Below, piece after piece: positions 22,349 to 33,975 of a DNA stretch of 64,000 nt. Both the position numbers and the translations under genes were made by a program. The stretch spans positions 1 to 64,000 of the forward strand of contig JAGTJM010000021.1 of NCBI GenBank assembly GCA_020747015.1, given 5' to 3'. Positions within the stretch are counted from its first letter, which is position 1; each line of letters begins with the position of its first letter. The DNA is from Pyrenochaeta sp. MPI-SDFR-AT-0127 (Eukaryota; Ascomycota; Dothideomycetes; Pleosporales; Cucurbitariaceae). The notes beneath the pieces were generated by a model. It did no database searches. It had not been told where the DNA came from and saw only the letters and a program-made list of their open reading frames with translations.

Positions 22349-24085
22349 CGTTTCACGTTTTTGCGAATCAATTAACAAAGAGATACATTAGTTTCTATTT
22401 CTTTGGCAGAATCCTCAGCCTCTGTTTCGGAAAGTGCTGTTATCGAAGAATGGGCTAGTCAATGCAATTGTTTCTTGTATGCTGGTGCCTTCAATGCACC
22501 ATCCAACAACCATCTTTTACATTCATCTTAGTTTGAACTTATGAGTGCTGCAATGACTCTGGAAGTTCAAAAATGATATATTCCAGTGCTTCTGATAGCG
22601 AAATGAATAGCTTCTCGACATCATGCCCCGGGGCATGGATGGGCCCAAGGGCGGCCGCTGGTCCTGTTTCAGACTGATCCTACTAAGAAACTTTGGAACA
22701 AATTTCAAGAAATTGTTTATCACGAGCGACAGATCCATTGCCGAGGAGTTCAGCCGGCTGATAGTTTAGAGAGGGGTGAGGGGTTAGGAGACATTGCTAG
22801 TGCCATCTCTGCCACTTTTGGCGCAGATTTGCTTCACAGAATTTTCTATACGTCGAGATAGCCGTACTAGCGGCCTGATTGATTCCTAATGTCTCACTTT
22901 GCTTATAAAGTTCAGTTGGGTGTGGATATGACATACTACAAAGCTAAACCTATGTTGTGGCAGCTTTTTCATTTTTATTGAGAACGCAAGCAATGGCTCT
23001 GACACTAAACTGTCCGTGAAGTCCGGTCTCCGCTCTCTCCTTAGACGGATTGATGCATTAGACTTTGGGGAGAGAAACGAATGGCCGCAGTAGTGGTGCT
23101 GCCGCGTCCGCTCTGCATGCATCTTTAGTCTATGCTGCGCGATGCACTCTGGCGTTACGCATCGGCGATTGATTTCTATTGTTCGATTCTATCCTACCTC
23201 ATTGGTTAAAACCCCTTTGCCTTTCGTCAACGTCGCTTAAATCGGCGCTGGAGAAATCGTACTACGACATCGTGTGGATAGACTCCATGTCGGACTATCG
23301 ACCAGATTCACCTTTGTTACGAGGCATCATGTTTGTATCTGAATCGCTCAACAAAACAAAGTTCTACGGGGATCCAATATTACGGTGCAGCAGAGCGCTG
23401 TTGCATGGGCGTTGTTGCATCTGCGCCCACATCTTGCCATTCCACTGTCAGTATGAATGGGTTTCACTCAGAAAGCTGAAATGATTTTTCGACTCCCTAT
23501 GCACTAGACCAATATGCACCACCAATACATATAATATTTGGATACATATTTTGACCCGGCAATTGAATCGAAAGTAATTTATTTGTATCGGAGACATCGT
23601 ATCAATACAGATTGATCAACATTATCCACGAGAGATACGTGTCAAGCAGTGTATGGTTACTTCATGTTTCTGATGTCGCTGGGGTAACCAAGAAAGTACG
23701 AGCCTTTTCGGAATGCTCCGTGAAGTGCGCCACGAGTCAGACCCGCGGACAACAGAAGAGAGACGTACATTAGCAGTATCGGGTTACTCTCAAATTAGAT
23801 TAGATATGAATGAATATGGGTACGAGTAAGCGAAGGGGGGCTGGTGGTCTTTGATGCAGTTTCTACCCAGGCCCGGAGCTACTGCAGTCCACCTTGCTTC
23901 GTGTACATCCCACATTGATCAGCCCTCACAAGTTAGGGTTTCTTAGTCCTTGGAATTATGATAAAAGCCTTTCCTTAGGCTAGTATTTCTAAATCACCTC
24001 GCGGCTTCTTCATAGCCTCGCTCCACTTTAAGACAATCTTCCATTCGAGCGTACCATCATCCCTATCGAGTAAGAAGGGTCGACA
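22349..24085. other. Gene-free interval with IPT promoter
   Basis: Open frames such as 22523-22738 minus and 23179-23484 plus have no recognisable motif. The right part is the promoter of the isopentenyltransferase gene and contains a GCGGAC element at 23745-23750. Confidence 0.45.
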
Positions 24086-24889
24086 ATGGGAAAGATTTCC
24101 ATCATTGCAGTTCTCGGGCCTACAGGCGTTGGAAAAACTAAGCTTGGCGTTGGGCTAGCCAAAGCTTTGAACGGCGAAGTCATCTCTGTAGACAGCCTTC
24201 AGGTCTATCGCCATGGAGGCCTGATGACAGCAAAACCAACACCCGAAGAGATGGATGATATCACACATCACTTGATCGACTATTTGCAGCCTGACCAAGA
24301 GCCAGTCAACTTTATCGACGTTGCCATTTCCCGAATCCAAAAGATTTATGACGACGGGAAAATTCCTCTTCTTGTCGGTGGTTCCATCTCGTTAACGAAA
24401 CCACTCTTGGCCCATCCCTTTCTTCAGCAGAGCAATTTGTCTGTCATTCTTCTGCATTCCAAGTTGTCAGACTTGAAGCCTAGATTGGACACAAGAATAG
24501 AGGAGATGGTAGAGCAAGGCCTTTTCCAAGAAATGCTTTCGCTCTATGATCTGGAGCAGAAGATCCTGGGTCGTCCAGACTACTCCAAAGGTGTCTGGAA
24601 GTCAATTGGGTATCGTGAGCTGCGACCAGCTATCGATGTTCACAACAAAGACTGCAGCGACTCGAATTGGCTGAAAGGAATAATTGAGATGAAAAAGAGG
24701 ACTGTGTCCTATGCTCAGGAGCAGATGAATTATATATGGTGTGAGATAGTTCCAGTGCTCCAGAAACGGGATTTAAATTTTGCTCTCTTTGTTGTGAAAA
24801 AAGCATCGACGTTTGAGGAGCAAGTTATTCAGCCAGCCGTCTCAGAATGCTTTGAATGGCTCTATAAAGATTTAGAGAGGAGTTTGTAA
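24086..24889 (+). CDS. Adenylate isopentenyltransferase (cytokinin-type IPT)
   Basis: A single-exon gene of 267 aa. The P-loop GPTGVGKT is at residues 11-18, followed by VISVDSLQVYR, the adenine/prenyl-binding Asp-Ser-x-Gln-Val-Tyr motif, then TAKPTPEEMDDITHHLIDYL and IPLLVGGSISL, all in the order of the IPT/MiaA family. YAQEQMNYIW near residue 215 matches the family C-terminal helix. The protein is shorter than a eukaryotic tRNA-isopentenyltransferase and lacks the C-terminal zinc finger those carry. I therefore read it as a free-AMP (or ADP/ATP) prenyltransferase making isopentenyladenine nucleotides. A LOG gene follows 424 bp downstream on the same strand. In Claviceps and Fusarium, as I recall, the two activities are fused; here they are separate. 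A divergent tRNA-modifying enzyme is the alternative, less likely given the LOG partner. Confidence 0.85.
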   Translation: MGKISIIAVLGPTGVGKTKLGVGLAKALNGEVISVDSLQVYRHGGLMTAKPTPEEMDDITHHLIDYLQPDQEPVNFIDVAISRIQKIYDDGKIPLLVGGSISLTKPLLAHPFLQQSNLSVILLHSKLSDLKPRLDTRIEEMVEQGLFQEMLSLYDLEQKILGRPDYSKGVWKSIGYRELRPAIDVHNKDCSDSNWLKGIIEMKKRTVSYAQEQMNYIWCEIVPVLQKRDLNFALFVVKKASTFEEQVIQPAVSECFEWLYKDLERSL

Positions 24890-25313
24890 GAGCACAGTAG
24901 AGAAATCAGACTAGCTGGGAGGGACGTTCCTTTTTTCCCTAGTTGTGCAGGTATGCATTGGCAATGCAAAATTTACTCGTATTCGTACATGGTTCGCTCT
25001 ACATCCTAGGAAAGTTACTGTTTGTGAGCATCAGAAGCGATCGGAGATCGACCGATCAGGATGCTTATGCGGCGTCAAGAGACTAGCATGAGCCCTAAAT
25101 ATAGAGCGGCCAAAGATAAAAGCATGCGTGAGTGTTTATAATCATTCTAGACGGAACTGGTAATCAACTCCGGATGTAGAATGGCGTGTAGGAGCAGATA
25201 TTCGGGCACTATACCTGATTGGTCAAATAAAGTTTATTCCATTTGGTATTTATGCATCAAATGCAGTCGTGTTCCAACAAAAATGTGTGTACGCTTCCTC
25301 TACCTCAGCAAAT

Positions 25314-26023
25314 ATGGATATTACAGCATCAGGGCGTACATTCACACTTTGTGTTTTCTGTGGTCGGTGCACCTTAAAAAATTATGATGACTACCGCATT
25401 TCTGACATAAATGAGGCTCGAGCAAAGGAAACCACGAATTCTACATGCAAGGGGCAAAAGATCTTGCTGAACAAATGGCGGCCAAGTCCTGGTCCTTATT
25501 ATATGGGGGAGGATCACTGGGACTCATGGGCCTCCTTGCTAGCAGTCTTGTTGAAATTCGAGGCCCAAATTCTGTTCATGGAATCATTCCTCGTGCATTT
25601 CTGCAGACTGGAAAGGTCGGCGACGAACTCCCAGACGTCCAGAAATATGGCCACACTACCGTTGTTTCAACCATGCATGAGCGAAAGCGGCTTATGTTAG
25701 ATCACTCAGAAGCGTTTGTGGCCCTTCCAGGTGGCTATGGGACCATGGAAGAACTGTTCGAGATGACTACATGGAGTCAATTGGGTATCCACAATCGTCC
25801 AATTGTCATATTCAACATCAATGGATTTTTCGATGACCTTCTCAACTGGGTTCATAAAGCAGTTAGGGAAGGATTTATCTCAGAGAGCCTTGAAGGCATT
25901 ATATACGAAGCTAAAACCGCTCAGGAAGTGGTCGACTGTGTTGAGCGCTATCAGGACGTAGCGGGCAGGTACACCTTTCTAGACTGGTCAATCCCTAGTA
26001 ATGTAGTGGAGAATGCCTCGTAG
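25314..26023 (+). CDS. LOG-family cytokinin riboside 5'-monophosphate phosphoribohydrolase
   Basis: Two exons, 25314-25366 and 25423-26023, give 217 aa. The 56-nt intron (GTGCAC donor, CGAG acceptor) joins VFCG(R) to GNHEFYMQGAKDLA, the standard LOG opening CVFCGSxxGxxxxYxxxA. The signature PGGYGTMEELFEMTTWSQLG is present, with the upstream MHERKRLM Arg required for catalysis and YGGGSLGLMG for nucleotide binding. LOG enzymes release the active free-base cytokinin from its nucleotide, directly downstream of the IPT step. The gene is in the same orientation as the IPT gene and next to it. The first exon is only 53 nt, which explains why a simple ORF scan starts too late. Confidence 0.88.
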
Positions 26024-28500
26024 ATTGTAGTGAGTCCTTATATTCAATACTGTTAGAATATTAAACTTCGACCACACATTGAAAGTAGGGATAAGCCCAA
26101 AAGTCATACTCTAAGATAGTTAGTCAAGTTGTGTAGGGACTTTTGTGTTAGTCACTCAATTGTAATAGCAAAGCAGTAGCAGAAATAGTATTGCTGAGTT
26201 ATCTTTTCTATTTACAAGTATAGACATTGACAATGTAAGTCGCTCCTGGCGAGCGCTAGGGCAATTACTGCGCCGTACTATCCCATTTAAAAGCCGGTTC
26301 TTTTTATTTCGTAGCTGCGGTTCCCAAAATCACATAAACATATGATTTCTCGAACGTGCCATTATTTCTGTCTGTGTTGTGTCATCTACTTCGTAGTCTT
26401 GATCCTGCGATGATGAACATGGCCAGTCGATCCTTACTGGACCTCACCACCGAACTTCTTTGCCAGGTCTGTGGCAACCTATTCTGCCCGATAGCTCTTA
26501 TTCTCCTCCTCTTTTGTCATTCTATTCACTATGATTGTGACGGTTGGACTGCGTGGCGAGATGTGGCAAGGCAGAGTGCCGAGTGTCCTTAGAGTATGGC
26601 TACGGCCGTTGCAGGTATTTGAAATAGGTGGAAACGATACGTAGTCACCACTGTAAAGTAAAATAGATCCTATGGCCACTGGATAGTAGGCATCTCAAGG
26701 AATGGATGCCGCAACTCGCTGGCCTATGCCATCCAGTAATCCTGAATAGCGGCTCCGTTTGTCTCACTCGGCTTCATAACTAACTATTCTACAGCCGAAC
26801 CCCTGCGCAGGATATGTTCCCCACCATCTACGAGCATACTGCAGACTTAGATGAGTTTGACTCACACAGTTGGAGGCTAGGGCATTCCGTGACCTTTATT
26901 TTGGCCATCCGCATTCTGTCATAACCTGTTTCGAAAGAGTGGAGCGATAGGCTTCTACAATAGTACAATGTCCCGTGATTGTCATAATAGGTCGAGATGT
27001 GTCACCCACGGAGCATCAGAACAGGCATATCTCTATGAACCATGCTTTAACCGACAGAGCAGTTAGTTTCTTCTGCGCAAGACTGCGCTATGCTCGTGCT
27101 ACTGGCGGTACCTTGTTCGGATCTACCATCAGATTTCTAGCATCTACATTAGCTACTACGATTCCCTTTGCATGCTTGATGAATCTTCACCCTTCATTTT
27201 CTATAGAGAGCCTCAAAGGTTTCAGCAAATGTCATCTACTAGCCATGACAGATCTGAGCTTTTTTGTATATACTAAACGGACTGGTTGGTTTAGCATAGC
27301 AGGATGGCACCGCACAGTCGTTGATGAAGTAGGAGGAAAATATCACAATGCGTTTGCTGACAGTACATAGGCAGCCCTTCCTGAATATTTTCCGAATGGC
27401 CGCGCTTTTGAGGGCGTGGTATGCTTTAGTTTAGTCCACGATATTGAAGTTGGATTGAAAAAAACCCACTATAAACTGCAGTCAAACAATGTCCGCTCCG
27501 AGGCAGATTTTCATAATCTACCGACAAGAGTGGAGAGAAAGACAGACCAATTTATTATTGACTATTGGCATCCATTGTAGCCAGATCAGACAGCAACCTT
27601 CGGCGTTATCACACCATTTAGGATTATCTCTTGTTTTGGCGTTAGATTGTGGATGTAGCTTTGGAAAGAAGACTGCTCAAGTGCGGACAACGGTGACTTG
27701 GATTTTGGGCAATTTGAATGCTAAGCGACTTATGTTGTATAGAACAGACGACCCTGCTTTCAAAACACAAGACGACTAAGCACTCCTAAGAAGTGTCAAG
27801 GAGGTGGACGTCGCCGTTATTGATGTCGAAAGACTTATTCCTTAAAAATTTGAGATGCCACCATAACATCAGCATGACTGTACCCGCAGCCCTCTGTGTG
27901 ACGCAATTTTCGGAGCTTGTCCTGAGTTTATTGAGCAGGATTAACCCTTTTCCAAATATGAGTGGTTAGTAGGAGAATGGCTGACCTTGAATAATGCACA
28001 ACGTAGAGGCTCCGTTTACGCTCTGAACAATATCTTGTAATAATAATGAGGCCTCCACAAAGGAAAGTGATGCTCTTTCGGATTGCGATCGTTACTAATC
28101 CGGATCTAGTAATCGTAAAGACGAAGACTGTCAGTATTTTCTAAGAAAGGTTTTGCAGGCTGTCCTATATATTTGAATCCACCTGTTCTATCAACACTAG
28201 TACATTTACAAGATCGTTCAACGTAGCCTATAGGTATTACAAAGTCATATTCTCGCCCTAGATAGAGCAAAGTTGGTGTTATGTTTCCTAACACTTCAAT
28301 TCAGCCAACACAACGTAACGGTATCAACATCAGCGGTGATACGAAGTATTCTTCCTCACACTACTACAGTCACTTGAAATGGGTTGGATAATGTTAGAAG
28401 CCAAATAGCTTGTTTCTAAACGCCACTCACATTCCCTTAATAAAGCGTACTCGTTGCCATCATGCCGCCTTGACACGAATATTAATTTCTATGTGGTGAT
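26024..28500. other. Gene-free interval
   Basis: No gene recognised. A 78-codon frame at 26356-26592 contains SLLDLTTELLCQVCGNL, which resembles the beginning of an F-box (L-DLP-ELL--I), but nothing after it supports a gene. Frames at 26975-27370 and 27489-27779 have no recognisable motif. Confidence 0.4.
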
Positions 28501-31441
28501 TTACAGGGCGGACGATGGCGTTATTTAAGGTAAGTTGAATATATAGTCGAAGCCTTTTAGGGCTAATAGAAAGATCTAGAAACTTACCATAATAAAGAAC
28601 TCTACTTTGCTTATATAGATAGACTGAAACGTTCGTACGCTCACATCGTACTTAGCGTTATAAAAGAGCAACTATACCTACAAGCACGCTCTAGATAAAG
28701 ATGGTATATACTATCGAACGAAGTTTAATACCATAGAATTGATTAAACTAGCTTCTAGATAGGTACGATTTAAATTGCAAGAATTACTAGAACACAGTAT
28801 ACAATTGCCATCCAAAAGTAATACAGTTAGGACCTTAAAGTGCTTACTATACTATGCAAAATTAATTCTTAAGGGAGCTAGTGTGCATTCGATGCGCAAG
28901 TTAGCTAACTTAATATAGGTGGTGGGTCGCCATCCTATAGTCAAAGATAGATAAAGCTCAAGACAAAAAGATATCCTAGGAAGGCATCTCTATTAATGTC
29001 TCGTGAATAAAGCTAATAAAAGATAGCTTCTACTATAAGACACATAGTTTCTTCCTTAAATACCTACGGTAGGTAGCCGAACAGAATGAAGCCCCTATCA
29101 CGTTTAATCTTTAGTATTATTGTATTAGTGTAATCTTCCTTACTACACACAGGTAATAGAATCACGGCATGAGATTGAGGCATAAAACCAAGGCATAATT
29201 CCCTGTGACAGGCTGACTTGCAGAGAATATTAAATTATGCTCCTAATCCTAATGTGTAGATTGGTTATTCTCAGTAGGTAGCTGAAACCCCGCCTAGCCG
29301 AAAAGTAGTTGCTTGAGCTCGGATATTGTCTAAGTTTGTCGGCAAGAAGTACAAGTATCGCCTGCGCAGCAGCAGCATCGACCATCATTGAGGCATCTTG
29401 GGCTGCCACCTCGATTGATTAACTAAATACTCTAAGTCAGTCGTGTAACTAAAGCTGAGAAGCTAGTAATAGCTGCTAAGCCGTAAGGAGTTTATGTACT
29501 AACATCTTGAGAGCAAGTCGCACCGCAAGAGTAATTGGTGGTGCATCGTTGTGCAGCAGCGATGCTAAGGAATATAGCGAAGAGAAAAGTATATTTCATT
29601 GTAAGTATGAAAAGGTAACTTAATTCAGTAAATATGGCTTAAAAAACGGTTGTTGTGCTTGTCGGTTGGCTGGGGGAGCTATAGAATGCAGGTTGTATAG
29701 CAGAGGAATCGCAAGTATTTATACTAATTGTTGCGGGACATGCTGCTCTCCTACCTACTTCCATTCATCCATGTCTTGGATTCATTTGGCCTTTGCTGCT
29801 TGTGCGTATCTTAGATTTTGCCGATAACCCGACCGACGCCGAGCAACCGCCGCTGCCTCAAAGGGCACTCCTTAATATATTCGGCACAGGGCTAAACGAT
29901 AGGCAGGGCTTTGCGGGGTCCGAATAACTACAGAACTTATTTGATACAGCGTAGTAGGAAGTCTTTGAAAACCGCGATTGCTTCTAATCCATATTCTGTT
30001 GGTAATTATTGAGGTTACAGTTAGTCGCTTTTAACGGCACTACTTCTATACAAAGACGCATTGCCTAGCATTTGGCTACTATGTCGAGTTTGTACGGCAT
30101 TAGTTTCGGGTTCTTCTCGTTGTAATAAGTCAAAAATAAGGCCGCACCGTAACTCAGGTATCATCTAGTTAGCAGTTTTGTCGTTTTAGGTGTTTCGGAC
30201 CTTATCCAACGCAGCTCAGACTCTTATTAATCGGCTGTTCATTATTCCTCGCGCATCTAAGATCCCGGCTTCTTGCACACCTTTACCGCTTATCTACATA
30301 AACGCGGTGCATTACGGATGCGCTAAAGCATAGCATAGGTGCATATCCAATGTAGCCTAGCTAAACTAAAGATTAAGGAAATTTAAACTATAATAATATA
30401 TATCTACTAATAACTACTTTAGCTCTTAAAGCTAGGATACAGGAGCATTCGCCCCCAGGAGATTCCTAGAACGTAGATTACTTAAACGTTAATAGTTACA
30501 ATTAATTAATTACTTAGGGTTAATGTTATACTACTAAGTGTGACGGTACGAAAGAACGAATAAGTTCGAATCCGACTTAAGAAAAGTAGCTGTTTATCCA
30601 GAGAGCAAAGGGTTTGTAAGAAATATTCTAACTTCGGCTGTTTTCATAATACTTACATAATAGCAAGAGTAAATCTTACTAGAGTATTAATTTACACTAA
30701 GCCGGACTGTGCCTTTAAGCTCCGGATACTTCTAGTATAAGTAATCCTCTCTAAGTGCCTGAAATAGTGCTGTCTACTCTTAGTAGGGTTATTGCTTCTA
30801 GTAGGGCGCGTTAGGCGCATTGTTGATATTAGCAGTGTGCAACTGATTTATAGTAATTCTTTTCCGCAAATTTGAAAGAAAGTATTACCCTTTAAGGTCT
30901 ACTAGTTTCAAGTTATTGTATAGACTTCTCTTCGTTTGCAATAGTCTAAGCCGCTATCTTCATTCCTTATCCCTGCTATTAGAGGTACAATTTTAAGCCT
31001 AGGACTAAGCGTATTATAAAAAGTGAACATAGAACAAAACGTAGAGAGAAGGGGTTTCTTTTCGTTTACTTGTGCTTATAGTATATAGTTCTTTAAGTAC
31101 CCTGCTTCTCTTTTTTAGAGCTATGGTGATAGTATGATTAATTGCATTTGTACTACTAACAGTAGCCTTAGCCAATTTCAAATTTCAAAGAGAACGGTTC
31201 CTTTTGCTAACATAATCTCTAACGATCGTTTTCACATCGTGCTATGCGTTGTTAAAGAGTAACTATCTCTGTAATCTCACTCAACCTAAAAGTGATATAT
31301 ATTAACGACCGAGATTCGGTAATATAAATGCACATTCTGTAAAGGTTTATTGGGAAACTGTTGAAACAAGCTATAAATCCGCCCCAAAAGCCAAAGTTTG
31401 CACATGGATGAGTTCATATGCTATTACAATGATTTGATGAC
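28500..31441. other. AT-rich, RIP-like gene desert
   Basis: About 2.9 kb in which no open frame exceeds 60 codons on either strand. The sequence is visibly rich in TA, TTA and CTA and poor in CA/TG, as expected of transposon remnants after repeat-induced point mutation. I could not identify the original element or terminal repeats. It separates the cytokinin pair from the P450 cluster. Confidence 0.5.
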
Positions 31442-33154
31442 TCAAGGTGGTATCTCTCCAAATGGCGGGTCTAATTCTCTTCTCGCGTTCGAAGAAAACT
31501 CCTCAATTAGGCGGACCTTCTTCTCGCTTCTTGGAACCAAGTTGAATGCAAAGGCCTTAGGTCTGCTGATCAGGTAGGTAGAGTACTCGTGCTCTGGAAC
31601 ATGAATCTCTCTCCCAAGTTCGTCTCTTTTCTTTTCGATACAACATGCCCAAGCCATTGCGCCCATCGCAACAAAAAATTCCTGCTCAACAAGGTCCATG
31701 CCCATACAAAGGCGCCTGCCATAGCCAAAGGTGGTAAAATTTTGAATGCAAGGGAACTTTGTGATAGGCTCTTTGTACGTAGGGTATGCCGGATTCAACC
31801 AACGATCGGGGTTGAATACTTCTGGGTCCGGGTACATTGAAGCGTCACGCGTGATGGCCCACTGATTGGGATGGATGTACGTTCCTTTTGGAATAAAGTA
31901 GCCGTCGTAGATATCATCTTCGGTTGTCTCGTGAGGAATACCTTCAATAAACGTTAGCAACTCTAGACAACTCGCAACTCGGTTCCGACCTACTACTTGG
32001 CGTTATTGGTCTCCATCGAATAAGCTCCATGACTACGGCTCTCAATATTGGCATGTTTGGGCTGTCCGATAGCTGTGGTAATCTGTCACCACAAACTCTA
32101 TCCACCTCTTCCTGAAGCTTCTTCTGCCATTGCGGATACAAAGTCATCGCGAGGACGTATGTCATCATTGAACTTGACGTAGTAAGAACACCCGCAAGGC
32201 CAATCATGCCAACAATATAAGCAGCTTCTGTATCTGGAAGATTTGTCTTGTGCTGATTTTGAAGAACGTCTTTCATGTAACTCGGCGCCGCAGTTCCGGT
32301 ACTCATTCGCTCCTTTACGCTGTCCAGCATGCGCATGAAAAAGATACGCTCTGCGCCATGCCGACTCTTTTCGGTCCATTTCCAGGGGCTAATCCATGCT
32401 GGAAGAGACTTGAGCTGCGGTATAATATTTGTGATGTATGCCGCGGGCGAGATTGCTTTGAGTAGGCCATGTGAGTACATCTTGATATCTTCATAGTGGT
32501 CCGGGACCCCAAAAGCAAGGCGCGAAATCACACGTCCAGTGTAGTTTTCCATGATAGTCTCGTAGTTTTCAGGTTTAGCGAGAAGCTCGGTAAGAAATTG
32601 GCCCAGTTCAAGATATGGCACTTGGTGAAATTTGGTTTTGGATGAGTTGGTCATGAACTGCGTCACAATTCTGCGCTGCCGCTTCCAGATGTCTAAACCT
32701 CTATTAAGCTGAAGTCTGGCGAAGTCTTCGAAAGTACGTACCATTATACCCGAGCAAAGGGAGATATTCGGGCTCAGTCTTACTATCTAGCAGCTGATTG
32801 ATACTGGGTCTATCAGAGTGCTTGGTTGCTCGCTTAGAGAGAAGGTCGTTGGCAATCTTGTCAGATGCAAGCCAAATGTGGTTGATACCAAAGATATTAA
32901 TGCTGAATATTGGGCCATAGCTATCAGACCAATCTTTGAAACGCTTATAGCTATGTTGACGGGGAATATCCCAGACTCGTCCGATGAGAGGGAAACCTGG
33001 TAGCATTAGTAGGTGTTTTCCTGGTATTCTTGTTACTACTTCTCATACCTATAGGCCCAGGAGGGTATTTGGTTCCCGGCGGAGCAACTCGGTGCTTGTA
33101 AATGTGCCTTATGAGGCCTAAGGCTATGATCACGGCAATATAATAGATAAACAT
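31442..33154 (-). CDS. Cytochrome P450 monooxygenase (cluster P450 no. 1)
   Basis: Four exons, 33154-33049, 32996-32750, 32700-31994 and 31941-31442, give 519 aa; all phases close. An N-terminal membrane anchor (FIYYIAVIIALGLI) and Pro-rich hinge (YPPGPIGFPLIGRVWD) indicate an ER-bound class II P450. Visible motifs are KRQRR (C-helix), VMELIRWRP (ExxR; E-L-I-R), NPDRW and the heme loop FGYGRRLCMG with its Cys ligand. The layout resembles OrdA-like fungal P450s. The second intron (49 nt, donor GTATAA) is the least certain join, because overlapping frames there allow an alternative. A CGG-N4-CCG element lies 311 bp upstream. It is the P450 nearest to the IPT/LOG pair and could hydroxylate the isopentenyl side chain, but that is inference. 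Confidence 0.85.
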
Positions 33155-33975
33155 TGTGTGTTTCTCTTCGTAAAGCTATCGCTTGCTATGAGTATATACC
33201 CTTCTGAAGTGGCTTATATGTCGGTCATATATCTGATGAACGAAGGAGATATGTCCGTTGTCAAACGTGACTTCTGTTATCAGCATACCGGCTGCCGATT
33301 GGAAGACGTTACCCATAAACCAGTTACCCGGAGAGCGGCTGTATCCCATTGGGTATTGTAAACGCATCAAAAGAGGAAATGTGTTACCGGTTGTAAGCTA
33401 TTGTAGAGTTGTTCCTATACCGTTGGTCCGATACATGGCCATTCTGTCAAGCATGGATGCACCGCGGACATCCGACCCGATGGAGCCGACCAACAATGTC
33501 AGACCCATGATGAACTACTTATCGCAATAGCCGTTAAACCCGGTTGCGCAACGTCAGACATGCACTAGTTAGTAAATTTGAGATCAAGATGGTGCGATGT
33601 TGCCAGAAAATACATCTAAGATTACGCCTCCTTAGGCTGCCTCTGAGCGGCCTTCAGTATTCTGTTTACCCAGTGCTCTAGTTTGTAAACACAACTGGGG
33701 CCACTCAATGTTTTGAAGGTTAATTCAACTGAGAGGCTCTGTGCTGTGGATGTAATTATGAAATTATATGATTACAGTATCAAGCTCCGCTGAAGCCAAC
33801 GAGATGTTGGCGTTTACCTCTGAATGAATATCACCCACAGCAGCTTCACGGTAATTAAATTGACGAATATAGAATAAATAATTGTTTATCTATGGAGTTT
33901 CAATAAGGGAGTCCCTCCGATTCTAATTTCGTTGCTCATACTACGACTTAGCATGTCCTTTCCAGTTGACGGTGC
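33155..33975. other. Promoter of P450 no. 1 and 3' flank of P450 no. 2
   Basis: No gene recognised. The segment includes the CGG-N4-CCG site at 33465-33474. A 90-codon plus-strand frame at 33258-33530 has no recognisable motif. Confidence 0.45.
33465..33474. promoter_or_regulatory. Inverted CGG-ACAT-CCG element
   Basis: CGGACATCCG is an inverted pair of CGG half-sites with a 4-bp spacer, 311 bp upstream of P450 no. 1. Paired CGG triplets are the usual targets of Zn2Cys6 regulators, two of which are encoded in this cluster. Binding is not shown. Confidence 0.4.

Noticed and set aside
26356..26592. F-box gene start
   Set aside because: Only one short F-box-like phrase; no continuation in any frame.
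30550..30590. tRNA-like TTCGAATCC segment
   Set aside because: The flanking bases do not form a T-stem and no A box or acceptor stem fits upstream.
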